Positions 55,016 to 64,000 of a stretch of DNA of 64,000 nt are shown here, piece by piece. The stretch's first letter is position 1; every line of letters begins with the position of its first letter. The stretch is from an uncultured Propionibacteriaceae bacterium (lineage in GTDB: Bacteria; Actinomycetota; Actinomycetes; Propionibacteriales; Propionibacteriaceae): contig CAKZHP010000046.1 of assembly GCA_936924635.1 (NCBI GenBank), positions 1-64,000 of the forward strand, written 5' to 3'. A program made the position numbers and the translations under genes. The notes below the pieces were generated by a model. It was not told the origin of the DNA. It did no database searches and saw only the letters and a list, made by a program, of their open reading frames with translations.

Positions 55016-56325
55016 CCGCCCACGCTGCGCTCGACGTCGACCGGGTGCGTCAGGACTTCCCGATCCTGACGCGCCAGGTCGGCGGCAACCCGCTGACCTA
55101 CCTCGACAGCGCGAACACCTCGCAGAAGCCGCAGGTCGTCATCGACGCGCTGGCCGAGCACTACGGCCAGCACAACGCCAACGTGGCACGCGCCATGCAC
55201 CAGCTGGGCGCCGAGGCGACCGAGGCGTTCGAGGGTGGCCGCGCCACGGTGGCCTCCTTCGTCGGCGCCGCTCGGCCCGAGGAGGTCGTGTTCTGCAAGA
55301 ACGCCTCCGAGGCGCTGAACCTCGCCGCGCACACCCTCGGTGCCGGGCTGCGGCCGGGCGACGAGGTCGTGGTGTCGGTGATGGAGCACCACAGCAACAT
55401 CGTGCCGTGGCAGCTGGCGTGCGAGCGTACGGGCGCGACCCTGCGTTGGTTCGACGTCACCGACGAGGGCCGGCTCGACCTGGAGGCAGCGGAGCGCGAC
55501 GGGCTCATCAACGAGCGTACGAAGATCGTCGCGCTGACCTGGGTGTCGAACGTGCTGGGCACGGTGAACCCGGTCCGGCGGGTCGCTGACCAGGCGCGCG
55601 CCGTCGGCGCGGTCGTCGTCGTCGACGGGTCGCAGGGGGTGCCACAGCTGGTCACCTCGGTGAGCGACCTGGGTGCCGACCTGCTGGCGTTCACCGGCCA
55701 CAAACTCTGCGGTCCCACAGGGATCGGCGTGCTGTGGGGCCGCTACGACCTGCTGGCCTCGCTGCCGCCGTTCCTGGGCGGCGGGGAGATGATCGAGGTG
55801 GTGCGGATGACGGGCTCCACGTACGCACCCCCGCCGCACCGCTTCGAGGCCGGCACCCCGCCGATCGCCCAGGCGGCCGGGCTCGGGGTGGCGCTGGACT
55901 ACCTGAGCAGCCTCGGGATGGACGCCGTCGCCGCGCACGAGCAGGAGATCACCGCGTACGCGCTGGAGGGCCTCGCGACCGTGCCGGGGCTGCATGTGAT
56001 GGGGCCGACCGAGATGGTCGACCGTGGCGGGGCGATCGCGTTCACCCTCGGCGACGTCCATCCGCACGACGTGATGCAGCTGCTGGACTCGCGCGGCATC
56101 GCCGTGCGCGGCGGGCACCACTGCGCGCGGCCGCTGCACGACCGGCTGGGCGTGCAGTCGAGCGTGCGTGCGTCGTCGTACGTCTACACCACGCGCGACG
56201 AGATCGACCGTCTCGTCGACGCACTCGACTACACGCAAGCGTTCTTCGGCGGCCGGCTCGACCCGGCCCGGCACGCGCCGGCGAACACGCCCGTCGAGGC
56301 GGAGCTGGACAAGGGGGGCGCATGA
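55012..56325 (+). CDS. sufS: Cysteine desulfurase SufS
   Basis: A 437-residue PLP enzyme that takes sulfur from cysteine for cluster assembly. LTYLDSANTSQKPQVVID near residue 26, PLP Lys in LLAFTGHKLCGPTGIGVLWG near 230 and the catalytic Cys in RGGHHCARPLHDRLG near 373. It passes sulfur to SufU, encoded next with an ATGA overlap. The C-terminal 25 residues are a non-conserved tail. Confidence 0.95.
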   Translation: MTAHAALDVDRVRQDFPILTRQVGGNPLTYLDSANTSQKPQVVIDALAEHYGQHNANVARAMHQLGAEATEAFEGGRATVASFVGAARPEEVVFCKNASEALNLAAHTLGAGLRPGDEVVVSVMEHHSNIVPWQLACERTGATLRWFDVTDEGRLDLEAAERDGLINERTKIVALTWVSNVLGTVNPVRRVADQARAVGAVVVVDGSQGVPQLVTSVSDLGADLLAFTGHKLCGPTGIGVLWGRYDLLASLPPFLGGGEMIEVVRMTGSTYAPPPHRFEAGTPPIAQAAGLGVALDYLSSLGMDAVAAHEQEITAYALEGLATVPGLHVMGPTEMVDRGGAIAFTLGDVHPHDVMQLLDSRGIAVRGGHHCARPLHDRLGVQSSVRASSYVYTTRDEIDRLVDALDYTQAFFGGRLDPARHAPANTPVEAELDKGGA

Positions 56326-56774
56326 GCGTCGAGCAACTGTACCAGGAGATCATCCTCGACCACTACCGCGAGAAGCAGAACTCGGGGCTGCGTGAGCCGT
56401 ACGCGACCGAGGTGCACCACGTGAACCCGTCCTGCGGCGACGAGCTCACGCTGCGGGTCAGGCTCGACGGCGACACGGTCGCCGACGTCTCGTACGAGGG
56501 CTTGGGCTGCTCGATCTCGCAGGCGTCGACCTCGGTGATGAGCGAGCTCGTCAAGGGCGGGTCCGCGGAGCACGCCTTGGAGCTGCACGACGGGTTCCAG
56601 CAGATGATCCAGGGCAAGGGCGAGATCTCCCTGGACGAGGACACGTACGGTGACGCCGTCGCCTTCGAGGGCGTCGCCAAGTTCCCGGCTCGCGTGAAGT
56701 GCGCGATGCTCGGGTGGGCCGCGGTCCGTGACGCGCTGCTGCGCGCCCAGGCCGCCGGACAGGAGGACGCATGA
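56322..56774 (+). CDS. sufU: Zinc-dependent sulfurtransferase SufU
   Basis: A 150-residue IscU-fold protein. Ligand residues are in NPSCGDEL near 38, GLGCSISQAS near 66 and RVKCAMLGW near 128, with the SufU-type insertion between the second and third Cys. In Gram-positive bacteria SufU accepts sulfur from SufS through a zinc site. It overlaps sufS and the DUF59 gene by 4 nt each. Confidence 0.95.
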   Translation: MSVEQLYQEIILDHYREKQNSGLREPYATEVHHVNPSCGDELTLRVRLDGDTVADVSYEGLGCSISQASTSVMSELVKGGSAEHALELHDGFQQMIQGKGEISLDEDTYGDAVAFEGVAKFPARVKCAMLGWAAVRDALLRAQAAGQEDA

Positions 56775-57163
56775 CAGACACCGGGACCACCAGGCCGTCG
56801 GACCTGGTCAGGGAGCCGCTGCCCGGCACCGAGGGCGCCGAGGTGCCCTCGGCCAAGGCGAGCATCGAGGACATCGAGGAGGCGATGCGCGACGTCGTCG
56901 ACCCCGAGCTGATGGTGAACGTGGTCGACCTGGGCCTCTTGTACGGCGTCCACGTCGACGACGCCAACAACGCCACCATCGACATGACCTTGACCTCGCC
57001 GACGTGCCCGCTGACCGACCGGCTGGAGTACGACACCCAGATGGCCCTGGAGGGCCTGGTGGAGAGCGTGACCATCAACTGGGTGTGGCTGCCGCCGTGG
57101 ACGCTGGACAACATCACCCCCGAGGGCATCGACCAGCTGCGGGCGATCGGCTACAACGTCTGA
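56771..57163 (+). CDS. sufT: SufT-type DUF59 (MIP18) protein
   Basis: A 130-residue protein. The DUF59 domain begins near residue 34 with IEEAMRDVVDPELMVNVVDLGL and includes LTSPTCPLTDRLE with the conserved Cys. These proteins help mature Fe-S proteins under high demand. It is the last gene of the sufR-B-D-Rieske-C-S-U-T operon, all in one direction with overlaps or short gaps. Confidence 0.92.
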   Translation: MTDTGTTRPSDLVREPLPGTEGAEVPSAKASIEDIEEAMRDVVDPELMVNVVDLGLLYGVHVDDANNATIDMTLTSPTCPLTDRLEYDTQMALEGLVESVTINWVWLPPWTLDNITPEGIDQLRAIGYNV

Positions 57164-57184
57164 CGCTGCCGCCTGGGCAACGAG

Positions 57185-57201
57185 TCGAACATCTGTATGA
57201 T
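57185..57201 (+). promoter_or_regulatory. LexA-like box overlapping the -10 of the AlkB-like gene
   Basis: TCGAAC-ATCT-GTATGA (57185-57200) matches the TCGAAC-N4-GTTCGA operator with two mismatches in the right half. TATGAT (57196-57201) inside it is a good -10 that ends 6 nt before ATG 57208. A repressor here would block the polymerase, as expected for an SOS gene. LexA control is inferred. Confidence 0.5.
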
Positions 57202-57207
57202 TCTGCT

Positions 57208-57819
57208 ATGCAGAACAGTCTGTTCGACGTGGATTTGGCGCCTGACTTGAGCGTGCTCGCCCCGACGCGGACGGTCCTGACGCGCGGCGCCTGGGTCGAC
57301 CACCAGCCCGCGTGGCTCGCCGGGGCAGACGAGCTGATGGCAGAGCTCCAGGAGTCGGTGCCGTGGCGCGCCGAGGAGCGACAGATGTACGACTCCGTGG
57401 TGACCGTGCCGCGGCTGCTCTGCTTCTACGGGGAGCGTGACGCGCTCCCGCATCCGGTCCTGGTGGAAGCGCGTGAGCGTCTGAGCGAGCACTACCGCGG
57501 CGAGCTGGGGGAGGACTTCCAGACGGCCGGGCTCTGCCTCTACCGGGACGGCCACGACTCCGTCGCCTGGCACGGCGACCGGATCGGCCGCGGGTCGCGT
57601 CAGGACACGATGGTGGCGATCCTCTCGGTGGGCGCGGCGCGTACGCTCTCGCTCCGCCCCGTCGGCGGCCCGATCACGCACCGGTTCGCGCTCGGTCACG
57701 GCGACCTCGTCGTGATGGGGGGCAGCTGCCAGCGCACCTGGGAGCACGCGATCCTCAAGACCGCCAAGCCGGTGGGGCCACGGGTCTCCATCCAGTTCAG
57801 GCCCCGGGGCGTACGGTGA
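57208..57819 (+). CDS. AlkB-like 2-oxoglutarate/Fe(II) dioxygenase
   Basis: A 203-residue protein of the AlkB family, which removes alkyl groups from DNA or RNA bases by oxidation. Iron ligands: His and Asp in AWHGDRIG near residue 130 and a later His in TWEHAILKT near 180, with the 2-oxoglutarate Arg pair in RVSIQFRPRG at the C-terminus. MQNSLFD start is usual. The promoter is probably leaderless with a LexA-like box. It follows the SUF operon, which could supply nothing it needs directly, so that neighbourhood seems coincidental. Confidence 0.87.
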   Translation: MQNSLFDVDLAPDLSVLAPTRTVLTRGAWVDHQPAWLAGADELMAELQESVPWRAEERQMYDSVVTVPRLLCFYGERDALPHPVLVEARERLSEHYRGELGEDFQTAGLCLYRDGHDSVAWHGDRIGRGSRQDTMVAILSVGAARTLSLRPVGGPITHRFALGHGDLVVMGGSCQRTWEHAILKTAKPVGPRVSIQFRPRGVR

Positions 57820-58054
57820 GGCCGACCTCAGGTGAGCTGCGCCGGTATGCGGTCAGCCTCGACCGTCGGCCGACACCATGGGCTGCAAGCCCTGCGCCAT
57901 GCGTGGAGCGGACCGAGACCGACGGGGACCTGCGTGATCGGATGAGCACCGGTCAGTCACACGTCGCTCGCGCAATCTCGGGCGACGCCGCCGGGAACGC
58001 TGTGTGACACTGACGGCAGCCCAGCTGAGACGCCACCCCAGACCGGAGCCGACG

Positions 58055-58900
58055 GTGACCCTTGACCCGAACCACACCCAGCCATCCCCCGCCGCGCCGC
58101 TCGCCGGCCGGGTCGCGCTCATCACTGGTGTGAGCCGGCGCCAGGGCATTGCCTACGCGGTGGCGACGCGTCTGCTGTCGATGGGGGCGGACGTGTTTGT
58201 CTCGCACCACCGGGCGCACGACGCGCAGCAGCCGTGGGGCGCCGATGACGTCGAGCAGGTACTGGCCTCCTTGCGTGACGCGTTCCCCCGGCGTCGGGTG
58301 CTCGACCTCGGCCTCGACCTTGCCGCCCCGCAGGCGCCGCAGCGGCTGGTGGACGCAGCCCGTGAGGCGTACGGGCACCTCGACGCGCTCGTCTGCGTGC
58401 ACGCGCGCAGCGGAGGTGACGGCTCGATCTTCGAGATGACCGCCGATCGCCTCGACGGGCACTGGGCGGTGAACGCGAGGTCGACCCTGCTGCTCACCCG
58501 TGCCTTCGCCGAGCGGTACGAGACTCCGACCCCCGGAGCCACCGGCCGGGTGGTGTGGTTCACCTCAGGCCAGGGCGAAGGCCCGATGCGCGGCGAGGTG
58601 GCCTACGCCTCCTCCAAGGCCGCACTCTCCGGTATCGCGCCGACCGTCGCGGACGAGCTGCTGGACCGTCACGTGCTGCTCAACGTGGTGAACCCGGGCC
58701 CCGTGGACACCGGCTACCTCAGCCCGGAGGGCGGCCTGCTGACCGAGGAGGAGCTCGCCCCGCTGCGCGCTCGCATGCCGTTGGGGCGGTTCGGCTCACC
58801 CGACGACCCGGCCCGGCTCGTCGCCTGGCTGGTCAGCGACGAGGGTCGCTGGGTGGTTGGTCAGGTGATCGCCACGGAGGGCGGCTTCCGCCGCTACTGA
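58055..58900 (+). CDS. Short-chain dehydrogenase/reductase
   Basis: A 281-residue NAD(P)-dependent oxidoreductase. The nucleotide loop is atypical, ALITGVSRRQGIAYAVA near residue 22, closer to the enoyl-reductase-like variant than the classic TGxxxGIG. The active site is FTSGQ (Ser) near 168 and YASSK (Tyr, Lys) near 182, and NVVNPGPVDTGY follows. Substrate unknown. GTG 58055 is chosen for its GGAG box; GTG 58004 is possible. No operon partner; the 235 nt upstream hold nothing recognisable. Confidence 0.82.
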   Translation: MTLDPNHTQPSPAAPLAGRVALITGVSRRQGIAYAVATRLLSMGADVFVSHHRAHDAQQPWGADDVEQVLASLRDAFPRRRVLDLGLDLAAPQAPQRLVDAAREAYGHLDALVCVHARSGGDGSIFEMTADRLDGHWAVNARSTLLLTRAFAERYETPTPGATGRVVWFTSGQGEGPMRGEVAYASSKAALSGIAPTVADELLDRHVLLNVVNPGPVDTGYLSPEGGLLTEEELAPLRARMPLGRFGSPDDPARLVAWLVSDEGRWVVGQVIATEGGFRRY

Positions 58901-59003
58901 CTCTCCTGCGCCCCGGGCGAGCGGCGCTCCGGCTCGATTCGAGAAGCGGCCCGTCGCCGGAACGGTGGTGTGTGGCCGGGCCAGCCGCAGGTACGGTTCG
59001 GCC

Positions 59004-60035
59004 ATGAGACGCCGGGCCCTGCTCGCTTCGACGGGGGCTGGAGCGTTGGCCGTGACCGCGGCCGCCATCGGTGCCATCCCTCGCCCCTGGCTGGTGACCC
59101 CGGCTCTCTACGGTGACGCGGAGCTGGTCCGCACGATCATCCGCGCTCGCCTCGCGGCGCACTCCTTGAGCGTCGCCCTGGTACGCCCAGACGGCACCAC
59201 CGCGATGATGCACGCCCGTGCCGACGCAGACACCACGTACGAGGTCGGGTCGGTCAGCAAGCCGGTCACCGGCCTGCTGCTGGCCGACGCCGTGTCTCGC
59301 GGCGAGCTGCGCCTCGACGACCCGCTTGGCCGCTACCTCGACCTGCGCGACAGCCCCGCTGCCGCACTCCCGCTGCGCAAGGTCGCCACCCACACCGCCG
59401 GACTGCCCCGCGGCGTCAGCCAGCGACCGGGGGAGCCCTGGTCCGCCCCGTACACGGCACGAGACCTGGCCGGTCTGGAGACCGACGCCCGCGCCGCGGC
59501 GCTCACCGCGAGCCCCGGGTTCGCCTACTCGAACCTCGGCGGAGCCCTCGTCGGCCAAGCCGTCGCCCGCGCCGCCGGCACCACGTACCAGGTGCTGGTG
59601 CGCGACCGGGTGTTCACGCCGCTGGGTATGACGCGCTCGGCGGCGCAGTCCGAACGCCCTCTCGTCGCGGGTGGCTACAGCGGCTCCTGGCAGCGGCAGC
59701 CGCCGTGGTTGCTCGACGGGTACGCGCCCATGGGGGGCCTGGTGTCCACCGCGCACGACCTGGCGCTGCTGCTGCGCGCGCTGCTGGCCGGCACCGCTCC
59801 TGGCACCGCCGCCATGGAGATGGCCGCCCCCTTCGGCAACGGCAGCGGCGAGGGGCTGCTGTGGGACCTCCACCCGTACGCCCCGGGGCGCCTGCTCACC
59901 TCACATCCTGGAGGCACGCCCGGCTACACCGCGTACATCGGTCTCGACCGCCGGGCCGGCGCCGGTGTGGCCGTGCTGGCCGACAGCAAGATCAACGCCG
60001 AGGGGCTGGGGGAGTCGGTGCTCGCCTCCATCTGA
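59004..60035 (+). CDS. Exported serine beta-lactamase-fold hydrolase
   Basis: A 343-residue protein of the beta-lactamase/class C penicillin-binding superfamily. MRRRALLASTGAGALAVTAA looks like a Tat signal. Catalytic motifs: SVSKP (Ser, Lys) near residue 86, FAYSNLGGALVG (Tyr-Ser-Asn) near 172, and HPGGTPGYTAY near 302 in place of the KTG. Members are esterases, D-aminopeptidases or carboxypeptidases; the substrate cannot be told. ATG 59004 is 6 nt after TACGGT, another leaderless arrangement. Confidence 0.85.
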   Translation: MRRRALLASTGAGALAVTAAAIGAIPRPWLVTPALYGDAELVRTIIRARLAAHSLSVALVRPDGTTAMMHARADADTTYEVGSVSKPVTGLLLADAVSRGELRLDDPLGRYLDLRDSPAAALPLRKVATHTAGLPRGVSQRPGEPWSAPYTARDLAGLETDARAAALTASPGFAYSNLGGALVGQAVARAAGTTYQVLVRDRVFTPLGMTRSAAQSERPLVAGGYSGSWQRQPPWLLDGYAPMGGLVSTAHDLALLLRALLAGTAPGTAAMEMAAPFGNGSGEGLLWDLHPYAPGRLLTSHPGGTPGYTAYIGLDRRAGAGVAVLADSKINAEGLGESVLASI

Positions 60036-60042
60036 CGGGCTC

Positions 60043-60089
60043 CCGAGAAGCACCGCGCTCTGCCACAGCCGCCGTGAGGTGCTTCTCGG
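60043..60089 (+). terminator. Terminator after the beta-lactamase-fold gene
   Basis: A 12-bp perfect inverted repeat CCGAGAAGCACC (60043-60054) and GGTGCTTCTCGG (60078-60089) with a 23-nt loop, starting 7 nt after the stop. Confidence 0.6.
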
Positions 60090-60153
60090 CGCAGGCGACG
60101 ACCACGCCGACCCGGTCGGGCGGCGTTGCCAAGGTCTGGAAGAATGGTCCCTC

Positions 60154-61755
<1,602 letters not shown>

Positions 61756-61867
61756 TCGTCGGGCAGCACGGCCGGGGCACGCGCCGACACGTGACGGCCA
61801 CGACCGCGCGCTGACGCGGCAGGCTGACCTGCCCCTGGCAGGATGGGTGGCCGACGAAGGAGGGTCC

Positions 61868-62425
61868 ATGAAGCAGACCGTGCTCGGACTGTGCGCCCTG
61901 GCGGTGCTCACCGGCTGCGCCCAGACACCGCCGCCGATGTCTCCGGGGGCGCCGTCCTCGGCGGTCTCCAGCGCCCGACCCTCCGGTGCGTCGGCGACCC
62001 CTTCGGCCTCGGCGACTCCCCGCACCTCGACGAGCCCGTCGCCCACGCCGTCGGGGCCGAGCCCAGCGGTGGCTCCCAAGAGCCTCTCCACGGCGACGCT
62101 CCCGGCCACCCTCGGGGCGTACCGGGCCGCCAGCCCAACGGGTACGGCCGGTGAGCAGACGGCGACGTACACAGGTGCCGCCACCACGGACGTGGTGATC
62201 GTGGCGGTGCTGCCCCGCGGTGACCTGGCGTCGGCCACGAACGGGCTCAAGGACGTCACGGTGAAGACCCCTGCCGTCTGCGGCACCGTGCCGACCGCCT
62301 CCACCGGTGGCGCGGTGTGCGCCCTGCCGCTCGACCGGGGGTTCGTGCTGGTCACCGGGTCGGGGGCCCAGACCCTCGACCAGATCGCGGGAGTCGCCGC
62401 ACAGGTGTGGGCAGCCCTGCCGTGA
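61868..62425 (+). CDS. Lipoprotein of unknown function
   Basis: A 185-residue secreted lipoprotein. Signal MKQTVLGLCALAVLTGC gives lipobox LTGC with lipidated Cys at 17. A 50-residue Ser/Thr/Pro/Ala linker precedes a domain of about 110 residues (LPATLGAYRAASPTGTAGEQ onward) with two Cys, in AVCGTV and AVCALP, that could form a disulfide. No family recognised. GAAGGAGGG precedes ATG 61868. It stands alone between the ABC-F and DedA genes. Confidence 0.75.
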   Translation: MKQTVLGLCALAVLTGCAQTPPPMSPGAPSSAVSSARPSGASATPSASATPRTSTSPSPTPSGPSPAVAPKSLSTATLPATLGAYRAASPTGTAGEQTATYTGAATTDVVIVAVLPRGDLASATNGLKDVTVKTPAVCGTVPTASTGGAVCALPLDRGFVLVTGSGAQTLDQIAGVAAQVWAALP

Positions 62426-62465
62426 CGCGGCGTGCCGTTGCCCGTGACGGGATAACCACGAAGTC

Positions 62466-63212
62466 ATGCGCCCCCCGTTGAACAAGGAGGAGGCCAGGGC
62501 GCGACGGGCGGAGGCCGGCCGGGAGGCGCTGCGTCAGCTAACCCCCTGGGAGGGCAGCCCCTCCCGTACCGACAAGGCTCTCGGCGTCACCGTGCTGGCG
62601 GTGTTCGCGTACTCGTTGGCGCTGACCCCGCTCAAGCCGTTCCTCATCGGGCGCAACCCGGTGCTGCTGGAGCTCATCGCCGGCGGCAACGCGGCGGTGG
62701 GGGCCGCCGCCGCGTTCGCCCGGATCGGCCAGGCCCCGCTCTGGCTGGTCGTCCTCGCCGGCGTCGTCGGGTCGGCGAAGTTCGACTGGCTGTTCTGGTG
62801 GATGGGGCAGCGCTGGGGCGGGCGCATCGTCCGCATGTTCCTCCCGAACCCGAGGATGCAGGAGCGGGTAGTCGAGCGCGTGCAGGACCTGCCGCGCTGG
62901 GTGGCTCCCGTTGCGGTGCTCGTCGCGATGCTGCCCGGCGTCCCTGCGGCTGCGGCGTTCGCCTTCGCCGGGTGGCGCAAGCTCAGCCTCCCGGCATTCC
63001 TGGCCCTCGACCTGCTGGGCACCGGCCTGTGGGTGGGGCTGGTCGCAGCACTGGGGTACGCGGCCGGGCAGGCCGCGGTCGACCTGGTGCTGCTCGTCGA
63101 CGAGTACGCCCTCTGGGTCAGCCTCGCGCTCATCGTCGTCACCTCGTTCTGGAGTGCTCGCCGGCAGCGTCGGCGACAGCCGCCAGCGCCCGGAGCGGCC
63201 GGGCAGGACTGA
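62466..63212 (+). CDS. DedA/VTT-domain membrane protein
   Basis: A 248-residue protein with about five hydrophobic segments. The VTT (SNARE-associated) region includes VVGSAKFDWLFWWMGQRWGGRI near residue 100 and MLPGVPAAAAFAFAGW near 157. DedA proteins are linked to lipid flipping, such as undecaprenyl phosphate or phosphatidylethanolamine recycling, and to membrane potential upkeep. The cytoplasmic N-terminus is charged (NKEEARARRAEAGREA). It converges on the methyltransferase gene. Confidence 0.82.
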   Translation: MRPPLNKEEARARRAEAGREALRQLTPWEGSPSRTDKALGVTVLAVFAYSLALTPLKPFLIGRNPVLLELIAGGNAAVGAAAAFARIGQAPLWLVVLAGVVGSAKFDWLFWWMGQRWGGRIVRMFLPNPRMQERVVERVQDLPRWVAPVAVLVAMLPGVPAAAAFAFAGWRKLSLPAFLALDLLGTGLWVGLVAALGYAAGQAAVDLVLLVDEYALWVSLALIVVTSFWSARRQRRRQPPAPGAAGQD

Positions 63213-63282
63213 TGTCCGCACCCCGGTGACGACAGCCCCAGGCTCTCGGACAGGCCGGGTCTCGCTTGTGCTGACGCTGACG

Positions 63283-63320
63283 GCCCACGACCGGTGGGCA
63301 CGGGCGGGGGCGGTGCCCAC
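63283..63320. terminator. Bidirectional hairpin region between convergent genes
   Basis: GTGGGCAC (63294-63301) can pair with GTGCCCAC (63313-63320) or, through GTGGGC, with GCCCAC (63283-63288), giving two mutually exclusive stems. It lies between the DedA gene and the methyltransferase gene, so it can end transcripts from both sides. Confidence 0.5.
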
Positions 63321-63360
63321 AGCCGCCGTGGGCGCAGAGCGCTCTCGCTGTCGGTCGCGC

Positions 63361-64000
63361 CTAGCTCGCGGAAGTCTCGACCCTCCGGTGCACGAGCACC
63401 TGGACGTCGAGGACGTCGTCGGCCGCGGTTGCCTCGGGCGGCTGGTGGAAGGCGTTGGGGCCCATGCCGACCAGGTCCTGCGCCTGCTGGGCATCAAGGT
63501 GGAGGGGATGGCGTACTCGGTCGGTGCTGACGGCGACGAACAGGCCCTGGACGGCAGCCTCCCAGCGTTCGGCCTTGTCGGCGTCGATGTCGAGCAGACC
63601 GAGCCCACCGCGGAGCGCAGCCAGGTGTCCCGGGCCGGGCAGGGCCACCACGACCACTCCGCCCGGCCTCAGCACGCGGTGGAACTCGCCGGCGTTGCGA
63701 GGGGCGAAGACCGAGACCAGCACGTCGACCGAGGCATCCAGCAGCGGGAGCCCCTGCCAGGTGTCGGCCACGACCGCAGCTATCCGAGGATGTGCCCGGG
63801 CGGCACGCCTGGTGGCCGGCACGGAGATGTCGGTGGCGACTCCTCGGGCACCGGGCGCGGCGTCGAGGAGCCGCGACAGGTAGAACCCCGGGCCGGCCCC
63901 GGCCTCGACCACCACGCCTGGCCCGACCGCCGAGACCACCGCGGCGAGGCGGTCGGCCAGGGCGTCGTACGCACCGCTGCCCAGGAACCGCTCCCGCGCG
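63361..64000 (-). CDS. RlmA-like 23S rRNA guanine methyltransferase, cut by the window end
   Basis: The C-terminal 213 codons of a class I SAM-dependent methyltransferase; the start is beyond the window. ARERFLGSGAYDAL (R-x-x-FL-x-x-GxY) precedes the SAM-binding motif VVEAGAGPGFYLSRLL. ATDIS, ASVDVLVSVFAP and RVLRPGGVVVVALPG follow, and a C-terminal LVGMGPNAFH matches RlmA proteins, which make m1G in 23S rRNA helix 35. The zinc-binding N-terminal domain of RlmA would lie outside the window, so the assignment is not final. Confidence 0.72.
   Translation of the reverse strand, partial: ARERFLGSGAYDALADRLAAVVSAVGPGVVVEAGAGPGFYLSRLLDAAPGARGVATDISVPATRRAARAHPRIAAVVADTWQGLPLLDASVDVLVSVFAPRNAGEFHRVLRPGGVVVVALPGPGHLAALRGGLGLLDIDADKAERWEAAVQGLFVAVSTDRVRHPLHLDAQQAQDLVGMGPNAFHQPPEATAADDVLDVQVLVHRRVETSAS

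Overview
This window is a chromosomal segment of a high-GC Gram-positive bacterium. The gene families and their order point to an actinobacterium: the end of ftsZ followed by pgeF, sepF and divIVA; uvrC-rapZ-yvcK-whiA-gap-pgk-tpiA-secG; rbpA; the zwf-opcA-pgl block; a SufR-led SUF operon; and a mycothiol-type DinB/MDMPI protein. A member of the Propionibacteriales is my best guess, from overall gene order and protein style only. Almost all the DNA is coding, GTG starts are common, and most of it is conserved housekeeping. I found no CRISPR array, prophage, intact insertion sequence, rRNA or defence system.

Layout. 1-6080: division and cell-envelope genes (ftsZ end, pgeF, sepF, divIVA, a DksA-type zinc-finger gene, lspA, an rluD-type gene). 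They are interrupted at 920-1776 by a non-coding and decayed patch that holds a LexA-type box, a 34-bp near-palindrome and the remains of two genes. 6100-9751: pyruvate kinase, two frameshifted pseudogenes (a DUF1772 membrane protein and an AraC regulator), tRNA-Leu and an ANTAR response regulator. 9774-18296: thioesterase, polA, a DUF2625 gene, rpsA, coaE and a pair of membrane genes. 18599-28821: uvrB, uvrA and uvrC, mixed with terC under a probable Mn2+ riboswitch, an MDMPI-type protein and a DUF2231/Rieske pair. 28873-35686: rapZ, yvcK, whiA, glycolysis (gap, pgk, tpiA), secG and rbpA. 35960-40598 (minus strand): the pentose-phosphate genes pgl, opcA, zwf and tal. 40697-50379 (minus strand): haem O and haem A synthesis, two tandem L,D-transpeptidase lipoproteins, a proton-pumping pyrophosphatase, and a phosphate transporter operon. 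50570-57163: the complete SUF iron-sulfur operon. 57208-64000: an AlkB-like dioxygenase with an SOS-type promoter, an SDR, a beta-lactamase-fold protein, an ABC-F ATPase, a lipoprotein, a DedA protein and a truncated RlmA-like methyltransferase.

How the genes work together. Glycolysis (gap-pgk-tpiA, pyk) and the oxidative pentose-phosphate branch (zwf-opcA-pgl, tal) lie close to whiA and rbpA. The three Uvr genes, polA and the AlkB-like gene form a scattered DNA-repair set. cyoE and ctaA supply haem for a terminal oxidase that is not in the window. SufR senses Fe-S status and precedes the operon it should control.

Most unusual finding. A 120-121-bp intergenic element is present twice, directly after the stop codons of rbpA and of one L,D-transpeptidase gene, in the sense orientation each time. 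Three blocks of 21, 22 and 26 bp are identical between the copies, separated by two diverged spacers of nearly equal length. The blocks can pair with each other in alternative ways, which suggests a structured 3'-UTR or repeat family. A second pattern is that about a dozen genes have a TAnnnT-like -10 box only 6-7 nt before the start codon, as expected for leaderless transcripts; this helped choose several starts.
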